Assembly: GCA_903830985.1 (NCBI GenBank)
Contig: CAIKVZ010000070.1
Span: forward strand, 1-46,844
Origin: an uncultured beta proteobacterium
GTDB taxonomy: Bacteria; Pseudomonadota; Gammaproteobacteria; Burkholderiales; Burkholderiaceae_C
DNA length: 46,844 nucleotides
Direction of reading: 5' to 3'
Each line of letters opens with the position of its first letter. Position 1 is the stretch's first letter. The notes under the pieces are model-generated. The model saw only the letters and a list, made by a program, of their open reading frames with translations, ran no database searches and was not told the DNA's origin. The position numbers and the translations under genes are program-made. Of the stretch, positions 26,409-35,311 are shown one piece after another.

Positions 26409-29400
26409 TCAATAGTTTTCGCGCCGGTAGATGAGCGGACTCTTGAAGATACCGAAGGTGGCGCGGGCGCCCGGATTGGCCTGGGTCCCCGTCCAGTTGT
26501 ACCTCAGCCAGGTGGGGGCCGCGGCCGTGATGTCGATGGACCCCGCGTGCCCTGTGCCGGGTGCCTTGAGCCACAGGTTGAAATTGCCGGCGAAACCGGC
26601 CACCCCGCCTTGCAGGTAGGCCCGACTGGCGACTGCGGGTGCGGCAGCGCATCCTTTGCCGCTGTTGTTCCCGGATTCGATGATGCAGGTATTGCTGGTG
26701 ATGTTGTTGCTTCCCACAGCAGCAAACGAGAGGGTGCTCGTGGTGTCGGTGTCCAGACTGTTGAGCGACCAGCCGCTACCGTTCCAGTATTGGGCGGTAA
26801 AGCTCATGGGCAGGTCCAGCAACTCCGATCCATAGGCGTTTTGCAGGCGCAGGCGCCCGTAGCGCAGTTCGCTGCTGTCGATCAGGGCATGGTCGCTGCC
26901 GGCAGCGGCCGAAGTCGTTGCCAGATCCAGGGCTGCAGAACCCATCGCCACGCCATCGCTGTCCAGCGGGGCGATGCCGAAGCTCAGCGTCGCGTAGGGG
27001 CCGTCCACCAGAGGCGCTGCACTGGCACGGGGAAACACGATCGGCGCCGTGACGTCGGCCACGCCCACCAGAAAGGTTCCCACAGGCGTCCCCGACACCA
27101 CCAGGGACGTGGTGTCGAGTCGCGCCGTCAAGTAATTGGGCGTGCCCGTAGGGTCGTTGACGGCGCCCAGATGCAGGGCCGCATTGGATGTGAGGTTGAG
27201 CTTGGAAAAGTTCTGCGCTACGGTCGACGAATAAATGTAGTTTCGGGTTGTCAAACCGCCGGCCTCCTGTGCCAGCAGTTGGAAGTTGAGGTTCATGGGC
27301 TCTCCCATGTAGCTGAAGGTCGGTGCGCAGGCGGTGACGTGATCCGCCACCAGAAAACCGCCCAGACACAACTCGGCACGGTTTTCCACGGCCGCGGCGG
27401 GATCGGGGATGACCCCGAAATGATGCGGGTAAAAACGGCCGATATTGCCGCTGGCTGTGGCGCTGGCCAGGTCGGCGGTGCCCATGTAACTGCCGTCGGT
27501 CAGGGCCGGCAGCAGGTTGATGACGCCGACTTCATTCCAGGCCAGATCGGTGACGGTGGTGGCGCCGGCGCTGAAGTTGGCCGCGCCGCCGGGCACGCTG
27601 CAACCGCTGGTGGATGCTTTGCAGGTGAGAAGCCCGGGGTTGCCGCCGCTTGGCGCCACCACGGTCCCCACCGAAAGTACCACCCCTTCAGGCGAACTCT
27701 CCACGCCAAAGTTCGGGGTCACGGCATTCAGTGCATTGACGGCGCTGATCTTGGCTGTGAACTGCGTTGCCGCCACAGCGGAATTGCCCGCCGCGACGAA
27801 GGCACCGCCCGTGGCATCGGCCGCAGCCGGATTGGCCAGGTTGTCGCTGGTGCGCTTGATGCCGGTGACCGTAAAGTGATCCGGCCTGGCGACGAAGGAA
27901 CTCGCGCCTGTGATTGTCGTTCCGCCACTGCTGTAGCTGGCATTGAGCTGAACCCGCCCTACATCCGGGTAGCACAGGGTGAAGCTTGCCTGCGGTGACG
28001 TTCCGCTGCCAAAAGTCAGCGCGACGGTCGTGGCGCTGCCCGAGGCGGTGCCGACCGAAGATCCGCTGGTGCAGTTCGCATTGCTTGACCCTGCCGCCAC
28101 ATTGGCCTTGAGCGTGCCGCTGCTCGGATCCACATAGGTCGTCCAGAAACTGACGCTGCGACTGCCACTTGCCATGCTGCTGGCACAGGACGTCATGGAC
28201 ACGGTTTGCGCGGTGGCTGAGACATGGTCGGGCACGTGAAAGGAAAAGGCGCCATTGGAGAACACCAGGTCGCAGCTGCTGCTCCCGACATTGCCGCTGC
28301 TGCCAGTTCCGGTGTTGTAGCACTCGAAGGCATTGGTGGGCGCCGGGCTGGCAGTGCCGGTGATGCCCAGGCTGACTGTGCCGGCGCTGGAATGCGCCAG
28401 CGTGATGTTCCCGGTATTGATGCCGCCGCTGGCCGCAGTGATCGTCGCCGTGCTGCTGGGCGACCAGGTGTTGCCCGTGCTGCTGGGCGAGAGACCGATG
28501 CCGGTGACGTCGCTGGCCGTGTAATAGCTGGTGCAGGCCGCATTCGCACAAGCTTTGAGCGTGATGGGCTCCGACAAACAATAGGCCGCGACGCTGTCGT
28601 GTTCGATGCGGATGTGGTGCAGTCCCGACACGCTGTAGTCCACGCGCACCACGATCTGGTCAACGCTGGCGCTGTAGGTGCAGCCCCACCAGCACCAGTT
28701 GGAGGAACCGGTGTTCTGCGCTGCAAAGGCCACTCCGAAATTGGTCGAATTGAGATCCGTCGTGGTCCAGGCGCTTCCCCAGAGAGTGGTTTGCCCTCCA
28801 TGCGCCTCGCTGCTGTCGTTGGTGCCATAGCTGGTCGATGTGGCTGCGTTCAGTGCAGTGCTGATGCTGCCGTTCTTGATCAGGTAGACATAGGCGTCTT
28901 TCATGGTCCCGCCGCTGGTCTTGCGCTCTATCGTCACGGTAATGCCTTTGATGACCGCGCCCGCGGGAACATTCAGGCCGAAGCCCGTGCATTTGAGGTA
29001 ATTGCTGGTTGTGCCACTGGACAGGCTGGACGTGGCGTAGACGTTGTCGCTGGAGGTCGCGTTGCCGGGGTTGCTCCAGGCCACGCTGCCCACACCTGTG
29101 ACGCTGGTGCAACTGCTCGGACTGCCCTGCACGTAGGGCGTGGTGGCACAGGGCGATGTTCCCAAGATGGTGTAGGACACCGGACACACGACACCGCTGC
29201 CTGCCAGGTTGTAGTAGGTATTGCTGCTCGGCGTGACAGGGTGGGCAGGGCTGGTGTAGGTGACGGTGTTGCCACTGGCGGAGGCGTTCAGCGTGGAAGG
29301 CGCAAACGACGAGGTCACGGTCAGGCTGGCGTTTGCCGCGTTGGTCCAGGTGCCGGTGCCACTGCTGACCGAAACCGTTGCCACTGTCACGGACCCGTTG

Positions 29401-30089
29401 TTGGTGAAAGTGCCGGTGGATCGATAGGAAATCGTGGCCGTGCCACTGGCGTTGATGACGCCGCTGCTGCCCACCACCGTGCTGCTGGCGTAGAGGCGCA
29501 AGAAGGGCGTGCTGCTGCCGCCGGTCTGCGCCGTGGCATTCAGTGTTCCGTTGATGGTCAGCACAGAATTCGACACCGTATTGCCCTGGTCATCTCGCCC
29601 TGTTCGGATCTGCGCCGTGCCGGTGAAAGTCAGCGTCGAGCCCGCCGCGATGCTGGGCCCGGTGCCGGAGGTGTACAGGCGCGCCTGGTTGGCAAACGTG
29701 CCACTGCCCGACATAACGGCGGCATTGCCCGTGGAGGCGATGATCCCGCTTTGACTGCTGGTGAACGTGCCGTTGTTGATGATGTTGCCACTGACGGTCA
29801 GCACGTGGCCGTTGCCGTCTGACAAAGTGGCGCCACTGTTGATGGTGAAACCAATCACCTGATAATCGTTGTCCAGCGTCACTGTGTAGGGCGAGGCCAA
29901 TATGGCCGAGTCGTTGCCGCTTGGCACGGTGGCGGTGGGCGTGCCGGTGCAGGTCCAGGTGGAAGAATTGCCCCAGTTGCCATTGGCCTTGCTGGTGCAG
30001 GTGGCAGCAAATGCCTGCGTCGCGTGGCCCAGCAGCAGCGCCGCCAGACCCGCGATGGCCAGCACCCGCATGAGACTTGTCTTCGCCAT
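26409..30089 (-). CDS. mshQ: MshQ-like large surface protein, putative pilus-associated adhesin
   Basis: Protein of about 1226 aa with a signal peptide (MAKTSLMRVLAIAGLAALLLG...AFA). The N-terminal third is rich in Ser, Thr, Gly and Asn with repeating beta-strand-like units (TLTVSG, NNGTFT), suggesting a beta-solenoid or G8-like region starting at GNWGNSSTWTC. A middle region around 460-650 has paired cysteines. The C-terminal half has the MshQ/DUF6701 character (FYPHHFGVIPDP, FSYMGEPMNLNFQLLAQ). Among three clustered starts, the ATG at 30089 has AAAGG 8 bases before it and is preferred. It follows mshP as in other MSHA loci. An adhesive tip role is inferred. Confidence 0.87.
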   Translation of the reverse strand: MAKTSLMRVLAIAGLAALLLGHATQAFAATCTSKANGNWGNSSTWTCTGTPTATVPSGNDSAILASPYTVTLDNDYQVIGFTINSGATLSDGNGHVLTVSGNIINNGTFTSSQSGIIASTGNAAVMSGSGTFANQARLYTSGTGPSIAAGSTLTFTGTAQIRTGRDDQGNTVSNSVLTINGTLNATAQTGGSSTPFLRLYASSTVVGSSGVINASGTATISYRSTGTFTNNGSVTVATVSVSSGTGTWTNAANASLTVTSSFAPSTLNASASGNTVTYTSPAHPVTPSSNTYYNLAGSGVVCPVSYTILGTSPCATTPYVQGSPSSCTSVTGVGSVAWSNPGNATSSDNVYATSSLSSGTTSNYLKCTGFGLNVPAGAVIKGITVTIERKTSGGTMKDAYVYLIKNGSISTALNAATSTSYGTNDSSEAHGGQTTLWGSAWTTTDLNSTNFGVAFAAQNTGSSNWCWWGCTYSASVDQIVVRVDYSVSGLHHIRIEHDSVAAYCLSEPITLKACANAACTSYYTASDVTGIGLSPSSTGNTWSPSSTATITAASGGINTGNITLAHSSAGTVSLGITGTASPAPTNAFECYNTGTGSSGNVGSSSCDLVFSNGAFSFHVPDHVSATAQTVSMTSCASSMASGSRSVSFWTTYVDPSSGTLKANVAAGSSNANCTSGSSVGTASGSATTVALTFGSGTSPQASFTLCYPDVGRVQLNASYSSGGTTITGASSFVARPDHFTVTGIKRTSDNLANPAAADATGGAFVAAGNSAVAATQFTAKISAVNALNAVTPNFGVESSPEGVVLSVGTVVAPSGGNPGLLTCKASTSGCSVPGGAANFSAGATTVTDLAWNEVGVINLLPALTDGSYMGTADLASATASGNIGRFYPHHFGVIPDPAAAVENRAELCLGGFLVADHVTACAPTFSYMGEPMNLNFQLLAQEAGGLTTRNYIYSSTVAQNFSKLNLTSNAALHLGAVNDPTGTPNYLTARLDTTSLVVSGTPVGTFLVGVADVTAPIVFPRASAAPLVDGPYATLSFGIAPLDSDGVAMGSAALDLATTSAAAGSDHALIDSSELRYGRLRLQNAYGSELLDLPMSFTAQYWNGSGWSLNSLDTDTTSTLSFAAVGSNNITSNTCIIESGNNSGKGCAAAPAVASRAYLQGGVAGFAGNFNLWLKAPGTGHAGSIDITAAAPTWLRYNWTGTQANPGARATFGIFKSPLIYRRENY

Positions 30090-30094
30090 CGCCA

Positions 30095-30511
30095 TCACCT
30101 TTCCATGGACGCAGACAGGCTGCGCTCGGTATAGCCGACGCTACCGACTGCGCCCGTCGATTTTGCGAGGGATGTGAACTGGTAAATCGTCACGTTGGGG
30201 GCGACGCTGGGAGGCGCGGGCGCCTCGGTAAAGGTCTGTGCAGTGCAGGACACGGTGACCGTGAAGCTGTCGAGGCTCAGGCTGGTGGGTGAGGTGGGGC
30301 AGGCAGAAGCTGCGGTCACACTGCCAATGGCCCACTCGAGGCCACCTTGTGCCGCCCAGTAGGCGCGCGAACCCATTAGGTCCTGTGCTGAAGTGAGCTG
30401 CTGCGTGTTGGAAAAAGTGAGCATGAAGCCACCCAGCGCCGCCAGCACCACGACCAGAAAGATCGCTGCGATCGCGGCAAAACCTCGCTGAAGAAATCGC
30501 GTAGTCTTCAT
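30095..30511 (-). CDS. mshP: MSHA minor pilin-like protein MshP
   Basis: Protein of 138 aa with a prepilin-like start MKTTRFLQRG and then FAAIAAIFLVVVLAALGGFML, lacking Glu at +5 as is normal for MshP/PilX-type subunits. The SRAYWAAQGGLEWAIGSV segment is the family signature. It overlaps mshO at its start and mshQ at its end. Probably part of the priming tip complex. Confidence 0.9.
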   Translation of the reverse strand: MKTTRFLQRGFAAIAAIFLVVVLAALGGFMLTFSNTQQLTSAQDLMGSRAYWAAQGGLEWAIGSVTAASACPTSPTSLSLDSFTVTVSCTAQTFTEAPAPPSVAPNVTIYQFTSLAKSTGAVGSVGYTERSLSASMER

Positions 30512-31359
30512 GGCGTGTTGTTCACATGAACCTCATGGTACAGGCTGGTGGTCTCGCCGCTGTCTGTGAACTGCAGCGTCATCTGCACCAGGGCGTTGCG
30601 CTGCAGGTCGGAGCCGCTGTAGGAAAAATTGCAGGAGCTCACATTGTTGGCCAGCGTGGCAACGGTGAAGGTGGCGGTGGCGGAAGTCGGGCAACTGCTG
30701 CCGTCTGCCGTCTTGCTCATTGCCGTATTGGCGGTGCGGTACAGCTTGCCGCCGCTGCAGACTAAGGCGACCACTTTTTCGTCTTTGGGAATGACATGAA
30801 AGCGGTTCCCTCCAGAAGCCAGGGGAAACAACTTGCTGGTGATATTGATTTTGGTCTCATTGCTCAGGCTGCCAGTGCCGATGCTGCCAATCGCCGAAGT
30901 ATTGTCCTGGTTGTAGGCGTCAGATCCGGTGATGCCCAGGTTGTAGACGGTGATCCAGTCGCCCGTGACCATGGTCTGGTCGGTCAGCGTGCTGTTGGCC
31001 CCGAGCATGTCAAAGCTGCTGTCCGCCGCCGTGAAGTTCAAAATGTCGCCAGTGCCGGACGCGTCCACATCCGCGCGGTAGCGTCCGCCGAACTTGGTGG
31101 GAATGAACTCGACGCACTGGCTGGTGGGCGCATGAATGCTGTTGGGCAAGGCCTTGCGGACATCGCGCGCCATGCGCCGCACGGCGGTGTCTGCTACGTC
31201 GGTCAGGCCGGCGCGACGCGCGGTGGCAAAGTAGGAATCGATGGGCCCTTTCATGAAGACCGCCACCGTGCCACCGATCACGCCCATGATGACGATGACC
31301 ATCACCAGCTCAATCAGGGTGAAACCGCGCTGGCGCAAGAAGAAAGTGCGGTCCTTCAT
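30508..31359 (-). CDS. mshO: MSHA minor pilin MshO
   Basis: Prepilin of 283 aa: leader MKDRTFFLRQRG then FTLIELVMVIVIMGVIGG with Glu at +5. The family block AVFMKGPIDSYFATARRAGLTDVADTAVRRMARDVRKALPNS is clear. The start (31359) overlaps the stop of the FitB-like toxin by 4 bases (ATGA), so its translation appears coupled to the toxin rather than to mshD as in standard loci. The downstream overlap with mshP is also 4 bases. Confidence 0.93.
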   Translation of the reverse strand: MKDRTFFLRQRGFTLIELVMVIVIMGVIGGTVAVFMKGPIDSYFATARRAGLTDVADTAVRRMARDVRKALPNSIHAPTSQCVEFIPTKFGGRYRADVDASGTGDILNFTAADSSFDMLGANSTLTDQTMVTGDWITVYNLGITGSDAYNQDNTSAIGSIGTGSLSNETKINITSKLFPLASGGNRFHVIPKDEKVVALVCSGGKLYRTANTAMSKTADGSSCPTSATATFTVATLANNVSSCNFSYSGSDLQRNALVQMTLQFTDSGETTSLYHEVHVNNTP

Positions 31360-31781
31360 GCGGCTTGTGCCCAGGGATCGACCACGGCCACGCTCAAATC
31401 GTCGAAGTGACGCAGGTTGCGCGTGGCCAGTTGGGCACGCCGTGCCAAGGCAATGCCCGCGATGAAGGTGTCGCGCATGTCGACAGGGCGACCGCGCGCT
31501 TTGCGCTGGGCAGCCAAAATTGCGGCCTGCGCCGCTGCGTTGGCATCGAACATCAGCACCCGGTTTTCCAGATCGTCATGGATCAGGCGCTCAAAGCGTT
31601 CCTGTAGCGTGGTGCGTCGCTTGCCGGGCGCCAGCAGGGCCAAGCCGTAACGTGCCTCAAACAGGGTGATGCTGGTGAGCCACACGGATTCGGCCGGTTG
31701 ATCGTCCAGCCAGGCAACGACTTGCGCGTCCGCCTGTTGCTGCATCAGCGCCGACAACACGTTGGTGTCCAGGATGATCAT
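31356..31781 (-). CDS. PIN-domain toxin, FitB/VapC type
   Basis: PIN-fold ribonuclease toxin of 141 aa. It opens MIILDTNVLSAL (D5) and has the second acidic residue in FEARYG (E42), D104 in DMRDTFIAG, and HFDDLSVAVVDPW at the end, close to FitB's ending. All usual acidic residues are present, so it should be active. The start overlaps the antitoxin stop (ATGA) and its stop overlaps mshO (ATGA). It presumably cleaves RNA when free of antitoxin. It sits inside the MSHA operon, an unusual location. Confidence 0.93.
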   Translation of the reverse strand: MIILDTNVLSALMQQQADAQVVAWLDDQPAESVWLTSITLFEARYGLALLAPGKRRTTLQERFERLIHDDLENRVLMFDANAAAQAAILAAQRKARGRPVDMRDTFIAGIALARRAQLATRNLRHFDDLSVAVVDPWAQAA

Positions 31782-32026
31782 GCGCCCAGGTCCATGGGGT
31801 TGACGGCGTGACCTCGCAGTTCGGGCAGGGCCTGCGTCAGGCCGGACCGGGCAAAGCGCGCGGCAATCCGGGAGCCCAGTAGGGCGCGCGCCGGCGCGTC
31901 ATCGGTCAAGGCACGGCGCAGGATCTGGCGCACCTCTTCCTCCATGCTCCAGCCGTGGGCGCTGGCACGCGCTTTCAGGCCCGCCTTCACGGCGTCTTCG
32001 ATATTGCGAACGACGACTTGTGCCAT
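31778..32026 (-). CDS. Ribbon-helix-helix antitoxin, FitA type
   Basis: Antitoxin of 82 aa from the ATG at 32026, which has GGGAG 7 bases upstream; an earlier in-frame start at 32038 is less likely. MAQVVVRNIEDAVKAGLKARASAHGWSMEEEVRQIL is the FitA-type RHH DNA-binding domain; the C-terminal part (about 45-82) would wrap around the toxin. The likely operator is the palindrome at 32060-32075. Confidence 0.92.
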   Translation of the reverse strand: MAQVVVRNIEDAVKAGLKARASAHGWSMEEEVRQILRRALTDDAPARALLGSRIAARFARSGLTQALPELRGHAVNPMDLGA

Positions 32027-32059
32027 GGTGACTCCCAATGCTCATGAATCAGTATCGAA

Positions 32060-32075
32060 TGATATCGCGATATCA
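32060..32075. promoter_or_regulatory. 16-bp perfect palindrome, probable FitAB operator
   Basis: TGATATCGCGATATCA lies 34 bp before the antitoxin start in an AT-rich gap. On the minus strand TTAATT lies at one side and GATACT at the other with about 18 bases between, so the palindrome would fall between -35 and -10. RHH antitoxins usually repress at such inverted repeats. Confidence 0.65.
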
Positions 32076-32137
32076 ATTAACGTGCCCGCTTCCAACAATC
32101 CACGGGTTGAGCCTGGCGGATACATCGGCGCGGGCGT

Positions 32138-32617
32138 TCATGGCAGCGGGCAGGATGGTGTCAGGTCACACGCGCGGTAGCCGGACAGGCTGATCGTGCC
32201 ACCTGGGCCGGTCACCGAGACGGTCACCTTTTTCATTGCCAGACTGTTACTGCCCAGGGTGGTGGCGGCGACGGTCACCGCTGGCGAAATGTTGTAGCTG
32301 GCCAGGGCGGCGATCGCCGCGCCCGACACGTCGACGATGCCACCGCTCGTGCTGTAGCCGTTGTACTGGTCGACGTCGTCAAACAGGGCGCGCGTGGTAC
32401 CGGTGTTGCCGCCGGTTGGGTTGGCGTAATCCTTTTGCAGTATTTCCTCCAGCAGGGATTCTGCAATGGAGATGGTCTGCTTGCGCACCATGGGGTCCGC
32501 GCTGGACTTGACGGTGGTGGTCATGACGGAAAGTATGCCGGCCATGCCCGCACCCACCACGACGATGAAGATGATGAGCTCGATCAGCGTGAAGCCGCGC
32601 TGCATCTTCTTATTCAT
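32138..32617 (-). CDS. mshD: MSHA minor pilin MshD
   Basis: Prepilin of 159 aa: MNKKMQRG then FTLIELIIFIVVVGAGMAGIL with Glu at +5. The block TVKSSADPMVRKQTISIAESLLEEILQKDY is diagnostic of MshD. Two ATGs (32623, 32617) are possible; neither has a strong Shine-Dalgarno, and both overlap the mshC stop, indicating coupling. Two cysteines close to the end may form a disulfide. The FitAB pair follows after a gap of about 110 bp. Confidence 0.92.
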   Translation of the reverse strand: MNKKMQRGFTLIELIIFIVVVGAGMAGILSVMTTTVKSSADPMVRKQTISIAESLLEEILQKDYANPTGGNTGTTRALFDDVDQYNGYSTSGGIVDVSGAAIAALASYNISPAVTVAATTLGSNSLAMKKVTVSVTGPGGTISLSGYRACDLTPSCPLP

Positions 32618-33092
32618 GGACATAGCCGGTGACGGCGTCAACAGTGATCGCCGTGCTGTTGGTGATGGCGATGACGATGTCGGCATTTTGGTCCGTGCCG
32701 CCAAGAGGTGAGAACTGAAAGGACGCCACCGACCCTGTCAGACCGGTGCCACCACGCGGCGTGCTGGGCAAACTCAGGGACGAGGCCGCGCTGCAGGCGC
32801 CAACCGCCGGATTGGCGGCAAAAATTTTCAGGCTGACTCCCGTGGCTCCCAGCGTGACGCAGACAGCTCTGCGCTGCGCGATGGCGGCCTTCTGCGCATA
32901 GCGCAAAAGCCCCAACGTCTCGTCGTGAAAACCGCGCGCGTCGAAGCCGCTTTTGTCGAACTTGGGCACGGCATAGGCCGCCAGCACGCCAATCAGCACC
33001 ATCACCATGATCAGTTCGATCAACGTGAAGCCGCGCAGATCGTGGCCCGGGTATGGGCCCGTGAGGTGAGAGCGATGTGTGGAATCAACCAT
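32610..33092 (-). CDS. mshC: MSHA minor pilin, MshC type
   Basis: Prepilin of 160 aa from the ATG at 33092: a longish leader ending HDLRG, then FTLIELIMVMVLIGVLAAYAVPKF with Glu at +5. The following GFDARGFHDETLGLLRYAQKAAIAQRRAVCV is the GspH/MshC-like pattern, and the gene position before mshD supports MshC. It overlaps the end of the glycosyltransferase gene by 8 bases. Probably a minor subunit used in pilus initiation. Confidence 0.85.
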   Translation of the reverse strand: MVDSTHRSHLTGPYPGHDLRGFTLIELIMVMVLIGVLAAYAVPKFDKSGFDARGFHDETLGLLRYAQKAAIAQRRAVCVTLGATGVSLKIFAANPAVGACSAASSLSLPSTPRGGTGLTGSVASFQFSPLGGTDQNADIVIAITNSTAITVDAVTGYVHE

Positions 33093-35304
33093 GGTCGCCC
33101 GCATTTTCCCGCATCCCGCCAACTTCGTCTGCCAGTTTTTCGCCCCGGCACCAGGCCTGCCACATGCGGCGATAAAGCGCTTCCAGATCCTTTGTGAATT
33201 GCTCTGACTGGCGCAGCGGGCTGGCAGCCATGCGCGGTCGGATCTGGCCGCGCAGTTCGGTCAGCCGGGTTGGGTTTTTGGCCAAGGCCACCGCACCTTT
33301 GACGTATGCGTCCACATCCGGGAAAGCGAGCTCATCGGCAAGACCGATGTTGGCCAGGGCGGAAATGGTCTGGCGCGACACCACGGTGTCGCCGGCGATG
33401 GTGACCACCGGCACGCCCATCCATAGCGCCTCCAGGGTGGTCATGCCGCCGTTGAAGGGAAAGGTGTCGAGCGCGATGTCGATGTCACCGTATTCGGCCA
33501 GCATCTCTGGGTGCCCAGATCCTTCCCGCAACTCCAACCTCTCCTGCCCAATTCCCAGGCGCTCAAACCGCGCAAGCATGCGCTCCACGACCGACTTGTC
33601 CGCGAAGGCGCCTGACTTCACCAGCAGGCGACTGGCTGGCACAGCGTGCAAGATATTGACCCACGCCGCAAGCACGTCGTCGGTCATTTTAGGCAGACGG
33701 TTGAACGAACCGAAGGTGATGTCGCCCCGTTTTTCGCAAGGTGACGCGACCACGTTGGCTGCGTACGCGGGAGGGCCGTAGCAAAAGCGCGTGTGCGGCA
33801 AATAAGCCGGCGTTTCGGAAAACAGTTGGCCTCCCGCTAGTGGCGTGGTGACTGGATCGGTGATGAAGTAGTCGATGGACTTCAGGCCCGTTGAATGGAA
33901 GTAACCAATCCATTCCGCCTGGATTGGCGCCGGACGACGCGCAAATACTAGCAGTCGATGAAATGCCGTATGCCCTGACAAGTCCACCAGGATGTCAATT
34001 TCGGTCTTGCGGATAAGTGCCACGACCTCGTCGTCGTCAAGGTAGAAGATGTCCTCCCATGTATCAGCCGCTTCGCGCAGTTCAGGCAGTGCTTCTTCGG
34101 GGCGAATGAGCATGGAAAAGCAGTGGATGGAAAATTTCCCTTGATCGTGATGTTTCAGAATGTCGCGCAATAAAAAACCCACGGGGTGACGGGCGAAGTC
34201 GCCCGACACATAGCCAATGCGCAGCTTGCGCTCAGGTTCGCGATTGCGCTGGGAAAAGTTATCCGCTGGTGTCAACGGAGTCTCAAATTTCGCGGCCCAC
34301 GCAACGTGCCTTCGAAACACTGAATCGCGTGCGGCGGCGGCCAGATAATTGAACTCGAATAGGATGTTCGATCCCATAGCCGACTGCGTCGAGTCGAGTT
34401 GGACGACGCGTTCGAACAACGCCACAGCCGCAGCTGAATCGCCGCCCGCGCTCAGGCAGGAACCCAGGGTGATCAATGCGGTCATATTGTCCGGCTGACG
34501 CTTCAGGATTCGCCGGCAGATCTCCTCGGACTCGCTCAAATGCCCCGCCGCATGATGGGCTGACGCGAGCATGCCCAGGTTTTGCGCGCTGTCACCACGT
34601 TCCTTGATGCGCTGCTCCATGTAGCCGATGGTGTTGGCCAGATCCTCCTTGGAGCCGAGCAGGGATGCCAGGTTGTAATGTGCTTCCGCGTAGCCGGGCT
34701 GCAGTTCCAAAGCCTTCTTGTAATGCTTGATTCCCAACTTGGCCTTGCCGGTATGCACCAGCACATTCCCCAGGTTGAGGTGAGCCTCGGGACGGCTTGG
34801 CTCGTCACGAACCAACTGCTCGGCCTGAAGGCGCGACTCCTCGTAACGGCCCAATTCGAAAAGGGCCGCGCTTTGGTTGAGCCGGGCCTCAAAAAAATTG
34901 GGCGTGCAGGCCAAGGCCCGATCGAACCACTCCAGTGCTTCATCGCATTGTTCTCGGGCGATGCACCATTCGCCAAGGTTGCTCAAAACCTGTGGGTAGT
35001 CGGGCTTAAGCGCCAGCGCCTGCTCGTAGGCTGCACGGGCGGCGTCAAATTGGCCAGAATTGCGCAATGCTGCACCGAGACTGCAGTGCAGGGTCGCGTC
35101 TTGAGGTTTGAGCAGGATTGCGTGGCGAAGCTGCGCCAATGCAAAATCGGTCTCACCCCGCCCAATGGCGCGGCGGGCGAGGTCATGCAAGGCCTGCACG
35201 TCACCAGCGGCGGCGGAACGTTGATCAAGCGTATCGGCAACGCCGCCCAAACCGCGCTGCTCCAACCATTTCGCGACCCAGCGCCTGACTCGCCTCATTG
35301 CCAT
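33085..35304 (-). CDS. TPR-containing GT41 glycosyltransferase, O-GlcNAc-transferase (SPINDLY) family
   Basis: Cytoplasmic enzyme of 739 aa. Residues about 35-305 form some seven TPR units (AAYEQALALKPDYPQVLSNLG and HYKKALELQPGYAEAHYNLA are clear). The catalytic GT41 domain starts at about 361 with RIGYVSGDFARHPVGFLL, where H373 matches the active-site His of eukaryotic OGT (GYVSSDFGNHP). K539 in FGSFNRLPKM matches its UDP-binding Lys, and DTFPFNGGMTTLEALW (613-628) matches its nucleotide-binding loop. It should glycosylate Ser/Thr of a protein, with UDP-sugar as donor. Placed between mshA and mshC with overlaps on the mshC side, its likely target is a pilin; flagellin or other proteins remain possible. 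Confidence 0.9.
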   Translation of the reverse strand: MAMRRVRRWVAKWLEQRGLGGVADTLDQRSAAAGDVQALHDLARRAIGRGETDFALAQLRHAILLKPQDATLHCSLGAALRNSGQFDAARAAYEQALALKPDYPQVLSNLGEWCIAREQCDEALEWFDRALACTPNFFEARLNQSAALFELGRYEESRLQAEQLVRDEPSRPEAHLNLGNVLVHTGKAKLGIKHYKKALELQPGYAEAHYNLASLLGSKEDLANTIGYMEQRIKERGDSAQNLGMLASAHHAAGHLSESEEICRRILKRQPDNMTALITLGSCLSAGGDSAAAVALFERVVQLDSTQSAMGSNILFEFNYLAAAARDSVFRRHVAWAAKFETPLTPADNFSQRNREPERKLRIGYVSGDFARHPVGFLLRDILKHHDQGKFSIHCFSMLIRPEEALPELREAADTWEDIFYLDDDEVVALIRKTEIDILVDLSGHTAFHRLLVFARRPAPIQAEWIGYFHSTGLKSIDYFITDPVTTPLAGGQLFSETPAYLPHTRFCYGPPAYAANVVASPCEKRGDITFGSFNRLPKMTDDVLAAWVNILHAVPASRLLVKSGAFADKSVVERMLARFERLGIGQERLELREGSGHPEMLAEYGDIDIALDTFPFNGGMTTLEALWMGVPVVTIAGDTVVSRQTISALANIGLADELAFPDVDAYVKGAVALAKNPTRLTELRGQIRPRMAASPLRQSEQFTKDLEALYRRMWQAWCRGEKLADEVGGMRENAGDHG

Positions 35305-35311
35305 GGTCTTG

